Assembly: GCA_023678885.1 (NCBI GenBank)
Contig: CM042998.1
Coordinates: forward strand, 7,505,820-7,569,819
DNA from: Pogostemon cablin
Lineage: Eukaryota; Streptophyta; Magnoliopsida; Lamiales; Lamiaceae
Reading direction: 5' to 3'
DNA: 64,000 bases
Positions 1 to 11,904 of the stretch are shown one piece after another. The notes under the pieces were generated by a model, which saw only the letters and a list, made by a program, of their open reading frames with translations, had not been told where the DNA came from and searched no databases. Every line of letters starts with the position of its first letter. The first letter of the stretch is position 1. A program made the translations under genes and the position numbers.

Positions 1-143
1 TAACCTTATAATCTCATACACTTTTAAACCACCACCCCTACCTCTCACCCACCCATCCGCCGGACCGGCGTTGATCCGTGTTGACCGACCATTGACCGAC
101 ATTGACAGGCGGCGGATGACCGCCGCCGCCTGCTGCCGGAATT

Positions 144-229
144 TAAAATGTGCAAACAAAATGTGCAAAAATAAAATTGTGCAAAGTAAATTGTGCAAAA
201 TCAAATTGTGCAAACAAATTGTGCAAATA
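144..229. repeat. short degenerate tandem repeat, AATTGTGCAAA unit
   Basis: Six to seven copies of a word close to AAATTGTGCAAA follow each other at 12-18 bp spacing. It looks like an ordinary minisatellite next to a GC-rich patch. Confidence 0.7.
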
Positions 230-339
230 CATAGGGGTATTTATGGTATCACAATCATAATTGTATAGTTATGTGTAATAGTACTTTGAGTCATGTAGTT
301 TACATCAATTATGCATTATTTTATGTACATCCTAGTAAG

Positions 340-340
<1 letters not shown>

Positions 341-385
<45 letters not shown>
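341..385. repeat. (TA)n microsatellite
   Basis: Uninterrupted alternating TA of about 45 bp, directly followed by the hairpin at 390-406. Confidence 0.95.
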
Positions 386-389
<4 letters not shown>

Positions 390-406
390 CCCGCGTACAA
401 CGCGGG
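390..406. repeat. GC hairpin CCCGCG-TACAA-CGCGGG
   Basis: A perfect 6-bp stem with a 5-nt loop, next to the (TA)n run. A degraded relative, CCATCCGTGCGTTGCACAG, lies at about 921-939. Similar ACCCG..CGGG palindromes next to TA runs are common in plant repeats. I cannot assign it to a transposon superfamily, because no CTRR follows that would mark a Helitron end. Confidence 0.6.
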
Positions 407-1071
407 ATCATTTAATTATTATTCTTATTTTTTATTATTAAATAATTTATGTTATATAACGTAACAACATTAATTAAGCAGTTTTTTTTGTGCTTATAGC
501 TAGACAATTCCTTTCATCAATGTATAGAATTTGTTACAAATTATAACATTTGACTTTTGATAATGTAACGTATAACTAAATTATGTAAAAAGTCAATATA
601 TATGTACATATTTTCCAATTATTTGAAAGAATCTTGATTTTTTTTAAAATTATTTTATAATATAATACAATTGAAAACTCTTTATTAGTCCTCATATCTC
701 TCTAAAAAAATGTGAAAGCACATATAGACAATTTTCTCTCTTTGCTATATATTTATATAGTTATTAGTATTTCATTTTTTTCATAATATTTAAGTGCAAT
801 TATGATCAAAGTATGTAACTCTTAGTAATAAATCCTTAATTTTACTGTTTATCTAAAATAAATATAAATTATATATTAAAATTTTTTAATTTATTCTTTT
901 TTATACATGACTAGATATTACCCATCCGTGCGTTGCACAGAATGAATTAAGATATATTATAGTATACTTTTAGGTTGTGTTTGAATTGAGTCATTTCAAA
1001 TCCAATGGATATGAAAATGAGTGGAATTTAAATTCCTTGAATTTTAAATCAATTTATTTAAATTCCACTAT

Positions 1072-1355
1072 TTAAAGAAATTTTATCAATTCAGGGCCTG
1101 AAAAATGGGTAAACTATAGACTCGGGGCTTGAATTATGTTTTCTATCGATTAAGGGCCTGAATTATGTAAAACTATCAATTTGAGGCCTGAACTTAGGCC
1201 CTAAATTGATAAAATATAAGATAATATTTGACAAATTCAGGTCTTGAATTGATAGTTTTTCATATTTTAGGCACTGAATTGATAGAAAAATAATTCAGGC
1301 CCCGAATTGATAGTTTACCCATAATTTGGGTCTTGAATTGATAAAACTCCTTAAA
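1072..1355. mobile_element. fold-back MITE built from ~30-bp units
   Basis: The two halves are near reverse complements of each other. Each is made of units close to CTATCAATTCAGGCCTGAAT, so the whole 274-bp body (1077-1350) can fold into one long hairpin. Inverted ends GAAATTTTATCAATTCA and GGAGTTTTATCAATTCA are flanked by TTAAA at 1072-1076 and 1351-1355, a plausible 5-bp TSD. It has no coding capacity. Superfamily unknown. Confidence 0.65.
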
Positions 1356-1589
1356 TAGATTATGGATTTTTGATAAATAAAAATAATAAAATTTTAATAA
1401 AAATAATTTTTTGTGGAGAAAACTCTACCACCCAACCTACCCCTACCCAACCCCACTACCAAAAAAAAAGTTTAACTAAAATTTTAGATTTTAATATTTA
1501 AATAGTAAAAATATTACCACCCAACCCTACCCCTTACCCACCCCAAACCCCCCGCCACCCCATTCCACCCACGCCCATAATAAAGGAAG

Positions 1590-2290
1590 AATGATACCTC
1601 AAATGTAATGATTGAACTTGAAAATAATATCAAAGTATTAAAGATCAAATAAATTAAAGTATATAAATAAGGTTTATAGAATTAAAAAGAAAATATAAAA
1701 ATCGTAGAGAAACGAAAATAAGACAACAAAAACTAAAAAAAAGGAGAATAATACTTCAAATGAGAATGATTGAACTTACACATAAGATCAAATATGAGAA
1801 TAATTGAACATAAAAATAAAATCAAATAAAAGTATAAAAGATAAAATAAAGATAAAAAAATAAAAAAAAGAAGAATGATTCCTCAAAATGAATGAACCTC
1901 CACATTAGATCAAATCAAAGTGAAAGATAAAACAAATTAAAGTAGATTAGAAATATTATGAAAGTGAAATAGAGAAGAAAAAGAAGAAAAAAAGAGAGTA
2001 AGGATTTAATTAGGTAATGAAAATGTTTATATAGAATAATTTGAAAGAATAAACGATCGTGATTGAAAGCAATCAACGACGTAGGAAAAAAGGTGAAAAA
2101 TTATCAAAGATATCATTGAAATATTTGATATTATGAAAATTAGTATATTGATTGACAATTAGTAGTATATATGCTAATAATATTTTTCATATTTATCAAA
2201 TTTATATTGTTGATTAAATAATTTATTATTAGCATAAATAGAAACTATGATTAAGATCAAAATTAATAGACTGGTGAAGATTAAAATTGA

Positions 2291-2347
<57 letters not shown>

Positions 2348-3800
2348 GCTTATTAAAAATTAGTCAAATATGCCAAAAATATATCTCATATTTATCAAAT
2401 TTATATTGTAAAATAAAAAAAATAAAATTTAAATAATAAAATCCATTATTAGTATAATTAAATTTTATGATTGAAATCAAATCATTATTTAGACGGTCAA
2501 GATTAAAATTGAATTATTTCTAAATAGAATAAAATTGAAAACAAAATTGAAAACTAAAGTAGAATTTAGGTTTGCTTTTATATATATGTGTAGATATATA
2601 GATGATTGAACCTTTAAATTTAAGGAGAATGATTGAACCTAAATTATAAATAATATGAAAGTATAATCTGTAAAAGAGAAGAAAAAGAAGAAGCATTAGA
2701 GGGGAAAAAAACAAAAAGAAGATTAAAAAGAAGAACAAAAGTTAGAATATTAAAATATAAAAATATGGTTTATATAATTATTATAAAGGAAACATAAAAA
2801 TTGAAGAAAAAAAGATAGACAAAAAAAAAGAATGATACCTGATTAGACTTACCAATAAGATCAAATATGAGAATGATTGAATATAAAAATAATATCAAAC
2901 AAAAGTATAAAAGAAGATAAAATAAATTAAATTATAAAAATAAGGTTTATAGAATTATTTAAAAAAAACAAAAAATTTTAAGAGAAAAAAAATAAGATAA
3001 CAAAAAATTAAAAAGTATAATGATACCATTAAGGAGAATGATTGAACCTGTATCTAAGATCAAATAAAAGTATAAAAGACAAAACAAATTAGAATAAATT
3101 ATAAATAATATGAGGGTAAAATCTGTAAAAAAATAAGAAAAAGAAGAAGCATTAGATAAAGAAAAAACAAAAAAGAGAATGATTGGACCTACAAATAAGA
3201 TCAATCAAAGTATAAAAGAAGATAAAATAAATTAAATTATCAAAATATGGTTTATAGAATTATTAAAAAAACACAAAAATCGAAAGTAAAAAAATAAGAT
3301 AACAAAAAATTAAAAATTATAATGACACCTTTAGGAGAATGATTGAATCTGTATATAAAATAAAAAAGTATAAAAGACAAAATAAATTAGAGTAGATTAT
3401 AAATAATATGAAAGTAGAATCTGTAAAAGAGAAGAAAAAGAAGAAGCATTAGAAAAAAAAAGAAAAAAGAATAAGATCTAATATGAGAATGATTGAACCT
3501 AAAAATAATATCAAATAAAAGTGTGTATAAAAGAAGATAAAATAAATTAAATTATAAAAATAGGGTTTATAGAATTATTAAAAAAATAAAAATTGAAGAG
3601 AAAAAAAAACAGATAACAAAAAATTAAAGAGTATAATAATACCTCTAAGAGAATGATTGATCTTGCATATAAGATCAATTAAAAATATAAAAGACAAAAT
3701 AAATTAGAGTTGATTATAAATAATATGAAAGTAGAATGTGTAAAATAGAAGAAAATGAAAAAAAAACATTAGAGATAGAGAAAAAAAGGGAGAAAGTAAG
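1590..3800. repeat. degenerate tandem array, ~300-bp unit, purine-rich
   Basis: The phrase AGGAGAATGATTGAACCT recurs near 2622, 3032, 3333 and 3645, each time followed by related text (AAGTATAAAAGA, AGAAGAAAAAGAAGAAGCATTAGA, GGTTTATAGAATTATT). Spacing is about 410, 300 and 315 bp. Shorter related pieces start near 1590 and 1755. The plus strand is strongly A/G rich. The minus-strand open frames here are low-complexity Phe/Leu/Ile strings produced by this bias and are not genes. Confidence 0.6.
2293..2342. repeat. (AT)n microsatellite
   Basis: About 50 bp of alternating AT between two repeat blocks. Confidence 0.95.
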
Positions 3801-3869
3801 AATTTGAATAGCTTGGAAAAGATTTATATAGAATGATTTTAATGAATGAACGACCGTGATTGAAAGTAA

Positions 3870-4683
3870 ATATTTATAGAGACGATTCTAACAAAAATAA
3901 AATTGATACTATATTAATTGAAATTAAGCATGTATTAGTTAAAAATTAATCAAATTTATATTGTTAAATTAAATCAATAAGAAAGTAAAATTTAAATACT
4001 AAAAAAATTCATTGTTAATATAATTAAATTTTATGATGGATTGAAATCAAAGGAAAATCATATGTCCTATGTATATTAAATTAAATTATAATATATGAAT
4101 ATTGATGGATATATTAATTTAAATTAAGCATATATTGATTAAAAATTAGTTAAATATGCCAAAAATATCTTTTATATTTACCAAATTTATATTGTTAAAT
4201 GAAAAAGTAAAATTTAAATAACAAAATCCATCATTATTATTATAATTAGATTAGATTTTATTATTGAAATAAAAAATATTAATTTGACGGTCAAGATTAA
4301 AATTGAATTATTTCTAAATAGAGTAAAATTGAAAAAAAAAATTAAAAACAAAAATAGAAGCTTAGATTTGCTTTTATATATGTATTTGTATAGATAGATA
4401 GATATAGATAGATATAAATATAAACTAAGCATATATTGATTAAAAATTAGCCATGCAAAAAATATTCCTCATATTTATCAAATTTATGTTATAAAATAAA
4501 AAAGTAAAGTTTAAATAATAAAACCTATTATTAGTATATAATTAAATTTTATAATTAAAATCAAAAGCATTAATTAATTAGACGGTCAAGATTAAAATTG
4601 ATTTTTTTCTAAATAGAGTAAAATTGAAAAAAATTGAAAATAAAAGTAGAAGTTTAAGTTTGTGTTTATATATGTATAGATTT
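3870..4683. repeat. second repeat family, GACGGTCAAGATTAAAATTG block
   Basis: Blocks containing AAATATGCCAAAAATAT, then GACGGTCAAGATTAAAATTG and AAATAGAGTAAAATTG, occur at about 4140-4400 and 4430-4680, and once more upstream at about 2350-2600. Together with the ~300-bp array they form a higher-order repeated region. No coding potential is seen. Confidence 0.5.
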
Positions 4684-4929
4684 GATTTGATACTAATTAA
4701 TTTATTTATATCGAAAGATTTATTTATTAATTGCAATTAATGATACTAAAATAAATAAGTCATAAGAAGTGTATAGGAAAAATAAATAAATACTAAGACT
4801 ATACGTGAACAACATGTTAGCAAAAAAATGACTTTGCTATACTATACTTAATATAAATATATAAATATATATATATATTATTTATGGAAAATAAGATCAA
4901 ATATTTTATAATTAATTAAAACTAAATTA

Positions 4930-5455
4930 TTTTAACCTCTTATTTTCTAGAGGTAAATCGATTCAAGAGTACTTATCGTCGATCCTCTACACTTGAAGAA
5001 TACTTAAATCAATACTTTAGAGATAGATCTTAAAGAATACTTGAATCGATTCTTAAAAGATAATACTTGAATCGATTTTTTTCTTCTTGAAGAATCGATT
5101 CTTAAGATATAAATCAATTAAAATTTTTTATCCTCTTGAAGAATCGATTATTAAGATGTAAATCGATTCAAGAATACTTGAATCGATCATTTTACTCTTA
5201 AAAAATCGATTTTTAAGATGTAAATTTATGCAGTAATACATGAATCGATTCTCTTTCTCTAGAAGAATCGATTTCTTAAGAGGTAAAACTATTCAAGCAT
5301 ACTTGAACAGTTTTCTTCGTCTTGAAGAATACTTGCATCGATTTTTTTGAGGTAGATCGAATCTCTACTTGATTCACTCTATCAAAATAAATTTTTATAC
5401 TTTCATAAATCAATTCTTTAGAAGAACTTGAAGAAATCTCTTATTCCTCTAACAC
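4930..5455. repeat. ~60-bp tandem array with AATCGATT core, copy I
   Basis: Units close to GAAGAATCGATTCTTAAGA plus TGTAAATCGATTCAAG and TACTTGAATCGATTC repeat at about 54-60 bp spacing (cores near 5090, 5143, 5203, 5263). The core GAATCGATTC is itself a palindrome. A second array lies at 6843-7140 and an inverted partial copy at 8100-8225. Confidence 0.6.
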
Positions 5456-6213
5456 CATGATTGGTATAAAGGAATGAAATGTGAATGGAATCAGCATTCC
5501 TAATTTCATTCATATTATTATGATTGGTATGGGAATCACCATTCCATAAGGAATGAGTATTCTCAAAAGTGAGGAATTGTGATTCCTTCCTAAACTATGG
5601 GTTTAGCTATTCCCATGGATGAAGAAATCAATTTTTTTTTCATATATATAAAATATTTACTTATCTTTTATTTTATAATAATTTTTTTATTTTACAATTA
5701 AAAATAAATTCATTATTAATTATATTTAAAATTGAATAATTTTAAATTTTAAAACTATATAAATAATATATTTAATTATTTTGATTTATATTTTAATTAT
5801 TAAATTAAAAATTAAATATACGAATAATTTTAAATATTTAATAACATAAAATAAAGTTTTTTTAAATAAATCAAAAGTTTATAATATTTGTGAATTTTAT
5901 AATTTAAGTTAAAAAAATCTTTGTATAATTTTATTATTAAATAAAAATATTATATTAAAAAATTAAAAAAATTATATTAAAAAATAAATTTAGCCATTTA
6001 CTATATATAATGCAATCTTTACACCATATTATAAATTATTAACAATAAAATTAAAATTAACTAATAAATTCATTTTCCATTACCAATGTTATTCCTAAGT
6101 TATACCAATCATGAGAGTTTTAATTTTTAATCATTCATTTCCTATTTTTAATTCAATTCCTAAGATCATTCAATTCCATTATAATTTTATTCCATCATAC
6201 CACTCAGACCGTT
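5456..6213. mobile_element. AT-rich insertion with GGAATG-type subterminal repeats
   Basis: The flanking repeat reads on from 5450 to about 6214 when compared with the uninterrupted copy near 7230-7290, although about 35 bp of that copy are missing at the joint. The left end has CATGATTGGTATAAAGGAATG, and TATACCAATCATG occurs in reverse near the right end (6095). GGAATG/CATTCC words are dense at both ends, as in plant PIF/Harbinger-type MITEs. I found no convincing TSD, so the assignment is weak. Confidence 0.35.
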
Positions 6214-6842
6214 ACCAAAAAAAGTGTTATTTATAGGTGGGGTGAGAGAGAATATTATATGAAATATTCTTTTTTCTTAATTTGATATTAATTAACTTAT
6301 TGCATTAAAAGATTTAGTAATTAATTAATGATACCCACATAAATAAATATAAAAAATTTAATCATTATTAAAAAAATAAGAAATACATTATTTAAAAAAG
6401 AAAATATTAAAATAGGAAGTTAATTAAAAGTAAATAACGAAAATATTAAAAAATATTAAAAAATCAAAAAAATTGAGAAAATTACATATCATATTGGAGC
6501 GTTCTGGAGACAACATGTCAGCCAGAAAAATTTCTGTTATAGTATACTTAAGATATAATATAAATAAAATTAATTAATATATAATATTCTTTTAAATATT
6601 CATAAATTTAAAATGAATTTATTAATTTTATTTTTTATTTAATTTTTTAGTTTCAAATTATATAACTAAAAAAATAAATTTTATAATTCATATGTTATAA
6701 TTGAATAATTAAGATATATGTAAATAAATAAATATTGATATACTATATTTAAAAAATTAACAAATATTAACAAACTCAATGTTAATGTTATTTGAAATAA
6801 TTATTTAACTTAAAGAACTTAAGCTTTCGATTCCATACATGA

Positions 6843-7601
6843 ATTAGTTTTTCAACCTCTTATTCTCTAGAGGTAAATCGATTCAAGAGTACTTGAATAG
6901 TCGATCCTCTTTCACTTGAAGAATACTTGAATCGATTCTTAAGATGTATATCGATTCAAGAATACTTAAATCATTCCTCTTACTCTTGGAAAATCGATTT
7001 TTAAGATGTAAAAAATACTTGAATCGATTCTCTTCCTCTTGATGAATTGATTCTTAAGAGGTAAATCGATTAAAGAATATTTGAATCAATTCTCTTTTTT
7101 TTGAAGAATACTTAAATCGATTTTTAGAGTAGATCGAATCTCTACTTGATTCGCTCTATCGAAATAAATTTTTTATACTTTCACAAATTAATTCTCTAGA
7201 GAAACTTGAAGAAATCTCATATTCCTCTTGGAGAATCAAATGTGTACTTAGAACGAATAATCAAAAAATCTTATTTATAGGTAGAATGAGAGAGAATATT
7301 ATATGAAATATTTTCCCTTTATATATATGATTTAATTTTATATTAATTAATTTATTGGATTAAAAAATTTAGTAATTAATTAATGATACCCAAATAAATA
7401 AATAAAATATTAAAAATTTAATCATTATTTTAAAAATAAGAAACACATTATTTAAAAAAGAAAATATTAAATAAGGAGTTACTTAAAAGTAAATAAGAAA
7501 AATATTAAAAAAAGTATTAAAAAATTTAAAAATTTAAGAAAATTAGACGTCACATTGGAGCGCTCTGGACGACACGTCAGTAAGAAAAGTTTATGCTAAA
7601 G

Positions 7602-7645
<44 letters not shown>

Positions 7646-8225
7646 AAACAAAATTTTAATTAAAAACATGTAACAAAATATTAATTAAAAATATTATTTT
7701 TCTTAAACGTGGAGACGCCTTGACTGACGACCTACGCAACGACACCTCAATAATTTACCATAAAAAATATTTTTCCTTAAAAAAACGACATATAGTATAC
7801 TGTATTTTTTTGTTTTGTTGATTACTAATTAAATTTTAATATTTTATTTATTTATTTTAATATCATTGATTAATTACTAAATTTTTAATATAAATATATT
7901 AATTACACCAAATTAAATTATATATAAAAGGAAAAAAGAATACTTCACATATAATATTAACTCTCACCCCACATATAAATAAGATTTTCTGATTATTCAC
8001 CCTAAACACACATGGAATTCTCTAAGAAGAATATGAGTTTTTCTCAATTTACTCTATAGAATTGATTCATGAAAGTATAAAAGTTTATTTGTATAGAGCG
8101 AATCAAATAGAGATTCCATCCATCTCCAAATAATCGATTCAAATAATCTTCAAGAGGAAGATAATTATTCTTTAAATTCTACATCTAATGAATCGATTTA
8201 AATATTCTTCAAAACGATGATGAAA
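6843..8225. repeat. large imperfect palindrome around an (AT)n core
   Basis: Sequence at about 7140-7460 (TCTACTTGATTCGCTCTATC, then AATATTATATGAAATATT, then AATTAATGATACC) recurs in reverse order and orientation at about 7790-8140. The arms are separated by an (AT)n tract at 7606-7642. A third, direct copy of the same block lies at 6214-6550, and a shorter one at 4684-4860. The paired arms with a shared ..GACGACACGTCAG../..GTAGGTCGTCAGTC.. section near the centre suggest a fold-back transposon family. No TSD was found. Confidence 0.5.
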
Positions 8226-9311
8226 AAATTGAAGAAAAATGAAAAATATAAAGGTGATGTATTTAAAAAAATTAAATTAAAAAAATACAAAAAACTCATG
8301 TATTTAATAGATAAATTACAATAGGAAAAAAAGAAAGATATTTATATATACATTTTATAAAAGTATTTGCATATGATATGATTACTTTAATATAATTATA
8401 GAATATTTGATATTTATGTAAAATAACAATCAGATCAATTTTCAATAATTATTTTATTTAAATATTGTATATAAATTCAATCATATCTAAATAATTTTAC
8501 ATTTGGCTACTATATCTAAATAATTTTACGAACACATATATATTATAAACACTTGTCTAAACCGGGTTTGTTTTCATCTTTTACTCTTTAGTACATGAAA
8601 AAAAATACTCTTCAGATACCTAAATTATTACTTTTCTAATTTAAAAAATTACTCTTCAAATTTTTGTACATTCTAATTTATCAATACTCTTTAGTACATG
8701 AAAAATTACTCTTTAGAGAAATTAATTATTACTCTTCTGTATAAAAATTATTACTATTCAAAGAATAATTTTGTATGTACTAAAGAATAATTTTTAAAAA
8801 TAGGGTTTATATGTAAACCCGGTAAACATGAGACTAACTCAAAAAAAAATATATATATATATACACTTGTGTAAATCGGATTTACATACGTTAATATGTA
8901 AATCATATTACTCTTTAGTAAATAAAAAATTACTTTTTAGAACACATAAATGGTTACTCTTCAAAATTAAAAATTACTCTTCAACTTACTCTTCAAATTA
9001 CACATAAATAAATTGTTACATGCGTGAGACCATTTTATACTTTTTAAAATTCTTATCACTTTCGCTATAAAACGTTATCACTTTCGTTATAAAATGTTAT
9101 CACTTTTCATTTATACTATAAATTGTTCATGAAATAGCATTATCACTTTTTATTAATTGAATATAACTTTTTATTATAAAAGTTATCACTTTTTATCCAT
9201 TTCATACGTGAGACGGTCTCACACAATTATTTATATATAATAATAATAATAATAATAAATACTTATTTTTTTAAAATAATATATTCATTTTTAATTTATA
9301 ATCAATTAAAT
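8226..9311. other. AT-rich DNA with TTACTCTT and TTATCACTTT words, no gene
   Basis: TTACTCTTYA words recur between 8580 and 9000, and TTATCACTTTCGTTATAAAA words between 9045 and 9200. Inverted TAAACCGGGTTT-like pieces at 8558 and 8815 hint at another small fold-back element. I see nothing coding. Confidence 0.45.
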
Positions 9312-9320
9312 TTTGAATTA

Positions 9321-10148
9321 GGCCGGCGCTATTGCCAGCCAAAACATTACTAAGAGTACCCGATCTCTTAAAAATAATAACATGAAAAGTCTATAGTATC
9401 GTTGCCAAATAAAAACTCAAGTCTCTACTTCCATACACCCAAAATAGTGGCGAGATTTTCATATCAAAGAGGAGTATCGGCTCACCCTTTTTGCTGGTAT
9501 GATCTCCGTCGAATTCATAATTTTTGCAGTGTTCCTGCGAGATTTTATTTCTCATCTCAATTGTGGAAGAATAAGGGAGAGAAAAAATTCTATTTATGGA
9601 GCTCTCCAGTGCAATGGTAGAAACATTCCCATTGAAGTCCGACACGGCGGTGGAGGTTCGCATGCAGGGACGGAAGCCTTTTGATTTCAAGTTTGACCGG
9701 ACGGTGCTCCGTCATCCGTCCGCCAATGCTGCTCTGCAAGGAGAATAGAAGAAACTGATCACCATCGCATTAATCGAGAAACTCCGAAACAAAACCAATC
9801 TGGATTCCGAAGACTCCATCGCAGCCGTGGTTTTAGCAGATTTGAGGTGGTTACCGCCCACATCTGGCAGTGCACTAGCAAAGCATGGAGGCGCATAGCG
9901 GAGCATGAAACCAGCCTCCACTTCCGGGCAGACTTCCGCAACAAATTGGAATGGTCCCCTCCGCAGTAACTACTTCGCCAGAATGCATTGATTAGGATTT
10001 TGGGTGTAGAAAGCAATAATTATTTTTCATATTTCATTTTTAGAGATTTGGGTGTTTTATTTTGTAAGGGTATTATAGTATTTTCATATTATTATTTTTA
10101 AGAAATCGGGTGCCGTTAGTAATATCTCGGGTGACAATAGCGTCGCCC
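9321..10148. mobile_element. Mutator-like element carrying captured DNA (Pack-MULE)
   Basis: The ends are about 70-85 bp inverted repeats of roughly 80 % identity. The left begins GGCCGGCGCTATTGCC, and the right read on the minus strand begins GGGCGACGCTATTGTC; both continue with ATTACTAA, ACCCGAT and CTTAAAAATAATAA. They are flanked by a perfect 9-bp TSD, TTTGAATTA, at 9312-9320 and 10149-10157. Long TIRs plus a 9-bp TSD are the signature of the Mutator superfamily. No transposase frame is present. The interior (about 9500-9980) is clearly more GC-rich than the surroundings, as expected for captured gene DNA. Confidence 0.88.
9614..9973 (+). pseudogene. captured gene fragment inside the MULE, product unknown
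   Basis: From ATG 9614 the frame reads a soluble-looking peptide (MVETFPLKSDTAVEVRMQ...) and meets TAG at 9746. It continues with helix-like text (ALIEKLRNKTNLDSEDSIAA) to a second TAG at 9896. Codon-like GC content and a mix of charged residues differ from the low-complexity frames nearby, so a decayed exon is likely. Minus-strand frames of 69-85 codons overlap the same DNA, so orientation is not certain. I do not recognise the family. Confidence 0.4.
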
Positions 10149-10157
10149 TTTGAATTA

Positions 10158-10767
10158 TTTATTTTGGTATAATTTATCACAATAAATTACTAAATCTTAA
10201 TATAAATATATAGAGCACCACTCCAGTGGAACCGGTCCTACAAAATCAAATTTAGGACTGGATCTTTTATATGTAGGGGTGTAAACTAGTAGGTTGGTAT
10301 GCCTATTCCATATACTACCCTCAACCCTATTTTTGCTACCCTTACTCTACCATATTATCCATAAATGTATAGTCGGGTAGGACATGGATATTGTCCATCG
10401 GGTACATGGATAATCTGCGGGTAAACGACTACCTCAATTTTAAAAAATAATGCGAATAGTTAATGTCCGGTCTATCCTATTTGTAAAATCTCGACCTACT
10501 TTATCCTACATATATATATATAACTCGAATTTTGTATTTAATTTTTTTGAAAGAAATCATTATTAATGCAATATATTATTAGATTCATAAATATATAAAA
10601 ATAATTTCAAAATATAATTAAATAGCTCTCGCATTATGTAACAGTACAATACAATTAAAATCTAAATTAAATAAAAATACAAAGTAATTCATAGTTAAAC
10701 AAACTAATTTAATCTAATAACATTACCCTACCCTATCCGTACTCGATAGGGTATTATCCGCAGGATA
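10158..10767. other. AT-rich DNA with a possible truncated TAGGGGTG-type MITE
   Basis: At 10265 the text TAGGGGTGTAAAC starts a stretch rich in GGGTA/TACCC words (10300-10500 and again at 10725-10760), a style seen in plant hAT-like MITEs. Its right end would be at the junction with the LTR fragment at 10768. No TSD and no gene are visible. Confidence 0.3.
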
Positions 10768-11103
10768 TGATGAACGCTTTCTCAACACATAATTAATCCC
10801 CAAGTGTGAAAGATGTAACTGTAGCTTAGGTAAGCGAACAAGTTATATTTATCGAACCCAAGGGACAGATGATTATCAATTTATTATTATCTAAATTAAT
10901 TAAAACTGTGATTTGACAATTTAAGTGTGTAATGATTATTAATCTATTAAACAATTAATTAAATAGCAAATAAAATAAAAAACAGTAGAGAAGAGTGAAT
11001 AAGTGAGAAGATAGGTAGTTCTTCGGGCCATCCAGTTTCACTCATTAATTTCTCTTTCATGTATCAATGTTCGACTCTACCTTGTGGAATATGGAAACAT
11101 CAC
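10768..11103 (-). repeat. LTR fragment B', 3' end of a minus-strand Athila-type LTR
   Basis: It starts TGATGAACGCTTTCTCAACA, the reverse complement of an LTR end, and matches the start of the LTR of element A (19031 onward) for about 330 bp, through TTCGACTCTACCTTGTGGAA. It stops at ATCAC, where the related LTR reads ATCACTAAGCC. The rest of this LTR should lie beyond element A, outside the window. Athila-1 now separates it from A. Confidence 0.7.
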
Positions 11104-11658
11104 TGATGAGAGTGAAAATTAGCATGTTTGAGTGTCCAATTTAACACCTTTTGATGGAAATTCTTGTTATATATTAGCACAAGTGTCTTATATTCATTGT
11201 ATGTGTGAAAAAGATGCACTTGAGGTGTTTTATTGTGTTTTAGGTGGAAAAAGGATGAAAAGTGCAAAGTTGGAGAAAAGGTGCAATTTGTGCAAGAATG
11301 CTGAAAACGCATAGCCTAATTTTGTAATTTTTCTGTATTCTTGGGGAGATCAAACTGATTATGTGATACATAGTTGGAAAGCCACTGAAGAGAGGGTCGT
11401 TTTGGCATAAAGAACACCTCAATCGAGTTCCAAACGAGGAAGTTATGAGCAAAACAGTAACGTCGCGCGAGCTGTGCCGAACAGAACGGATGTTCTACTT
11501 TCCATGGCTTGTTACAAATTCAAATCTTGGAGTTTTTATGATTTCTTTATATGGATAGAAAATCAAGAACGAAAGGATCGTGTGAGTGTAAGAATTACTC
11601 AAATTGGAGCTCGGATGTGGAATTTATACGCGAAATAGTGAGACGGCGCAAGTAGGAT

Positions 11659-11795
11659 TCGACCACGACAGTTGAATTCGACCTGAGCACTTGGTCGAAT
11701 TCAAGTAATTTTTTTCGAATTGAATGCCTGAAGTGCGAATTATCGCCGATTTCGATTCGACCAGGATTCGACCAAGCCCTAGGTCAAATTTCATG
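11659..11795. promoter_or_regulatory. U3 dyad-motif cluster, ATTCGACC / GGTCGAAT
   Basis: Four ATTCGACC words and two or three GGTCGAA words lie within 140 bp, starting about 240 bp upstream of the TATA box. The 3' LTR has the same cluster at 17604-17755. Position suggests an enhancer-like or structural role; this is inference. The same motif recurs in the gag linker at 14316-14725. Confidence 0.55.
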
Positions 11796-11895
11796 TCTGG
11801 GACGTGTCCGGATCCGATTTTTACACCCCAAATGCGTGTTTCTGCATGTTTTTCAAGAAACAACCCATCCAAGGTCTATAAGGAGTGCTTACAAG

Positions 11896-11904
11896 TATAA
11901 AAGG
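11896..11904 (+). promoter_or_regulatory. LTR TATA box, TATAAAAGG
   Basis: TATAAAAGGGGATGTAGATC is conserved at the same place in the Athila-1 3' LTR (17855), both Athila-2 LTRs (28818, 41825) and, on the minus strand, in element A (22381-22389). Such conservation beside otherwise drifting sequence supports a Pol II core promoter. Confidence 0.75.

Larger units (their letters stand above)
1..1071. other. AT-rich intergenic DNA, no gene seen
   Basis: Apart from a GC-rich patch at about 60-140 (tandem TTGACCGAC-like words and GCC runs) and the repeats listed separately, this stretch is AT-rich. The only open frame (71-268) is short and crosses the GC patch and a tandem repeat, so I do not treat it as a gene. 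Confidence 0.6.

Noticed and set aside
71..268. 65-codon plus-strand frame near the left edge
   Set aside because: It spans a GC-rich patch and a tandem repeat (CKNKIVQSKLCK-type repeat peptide). No homology that I recognise.
390..406. Hairpin considered as a Helitron 3' end
   Set aside because: No CTRR follows the stem and no matching TC 5' end was found.
2520..4432. Minus-strand frames rich in Phe, Leu and Ile, which look like membrane proteins
   Set aside because: They are translations of A/G-rich tandem repeats; the apparent hydrophobic segments are a composition effect.
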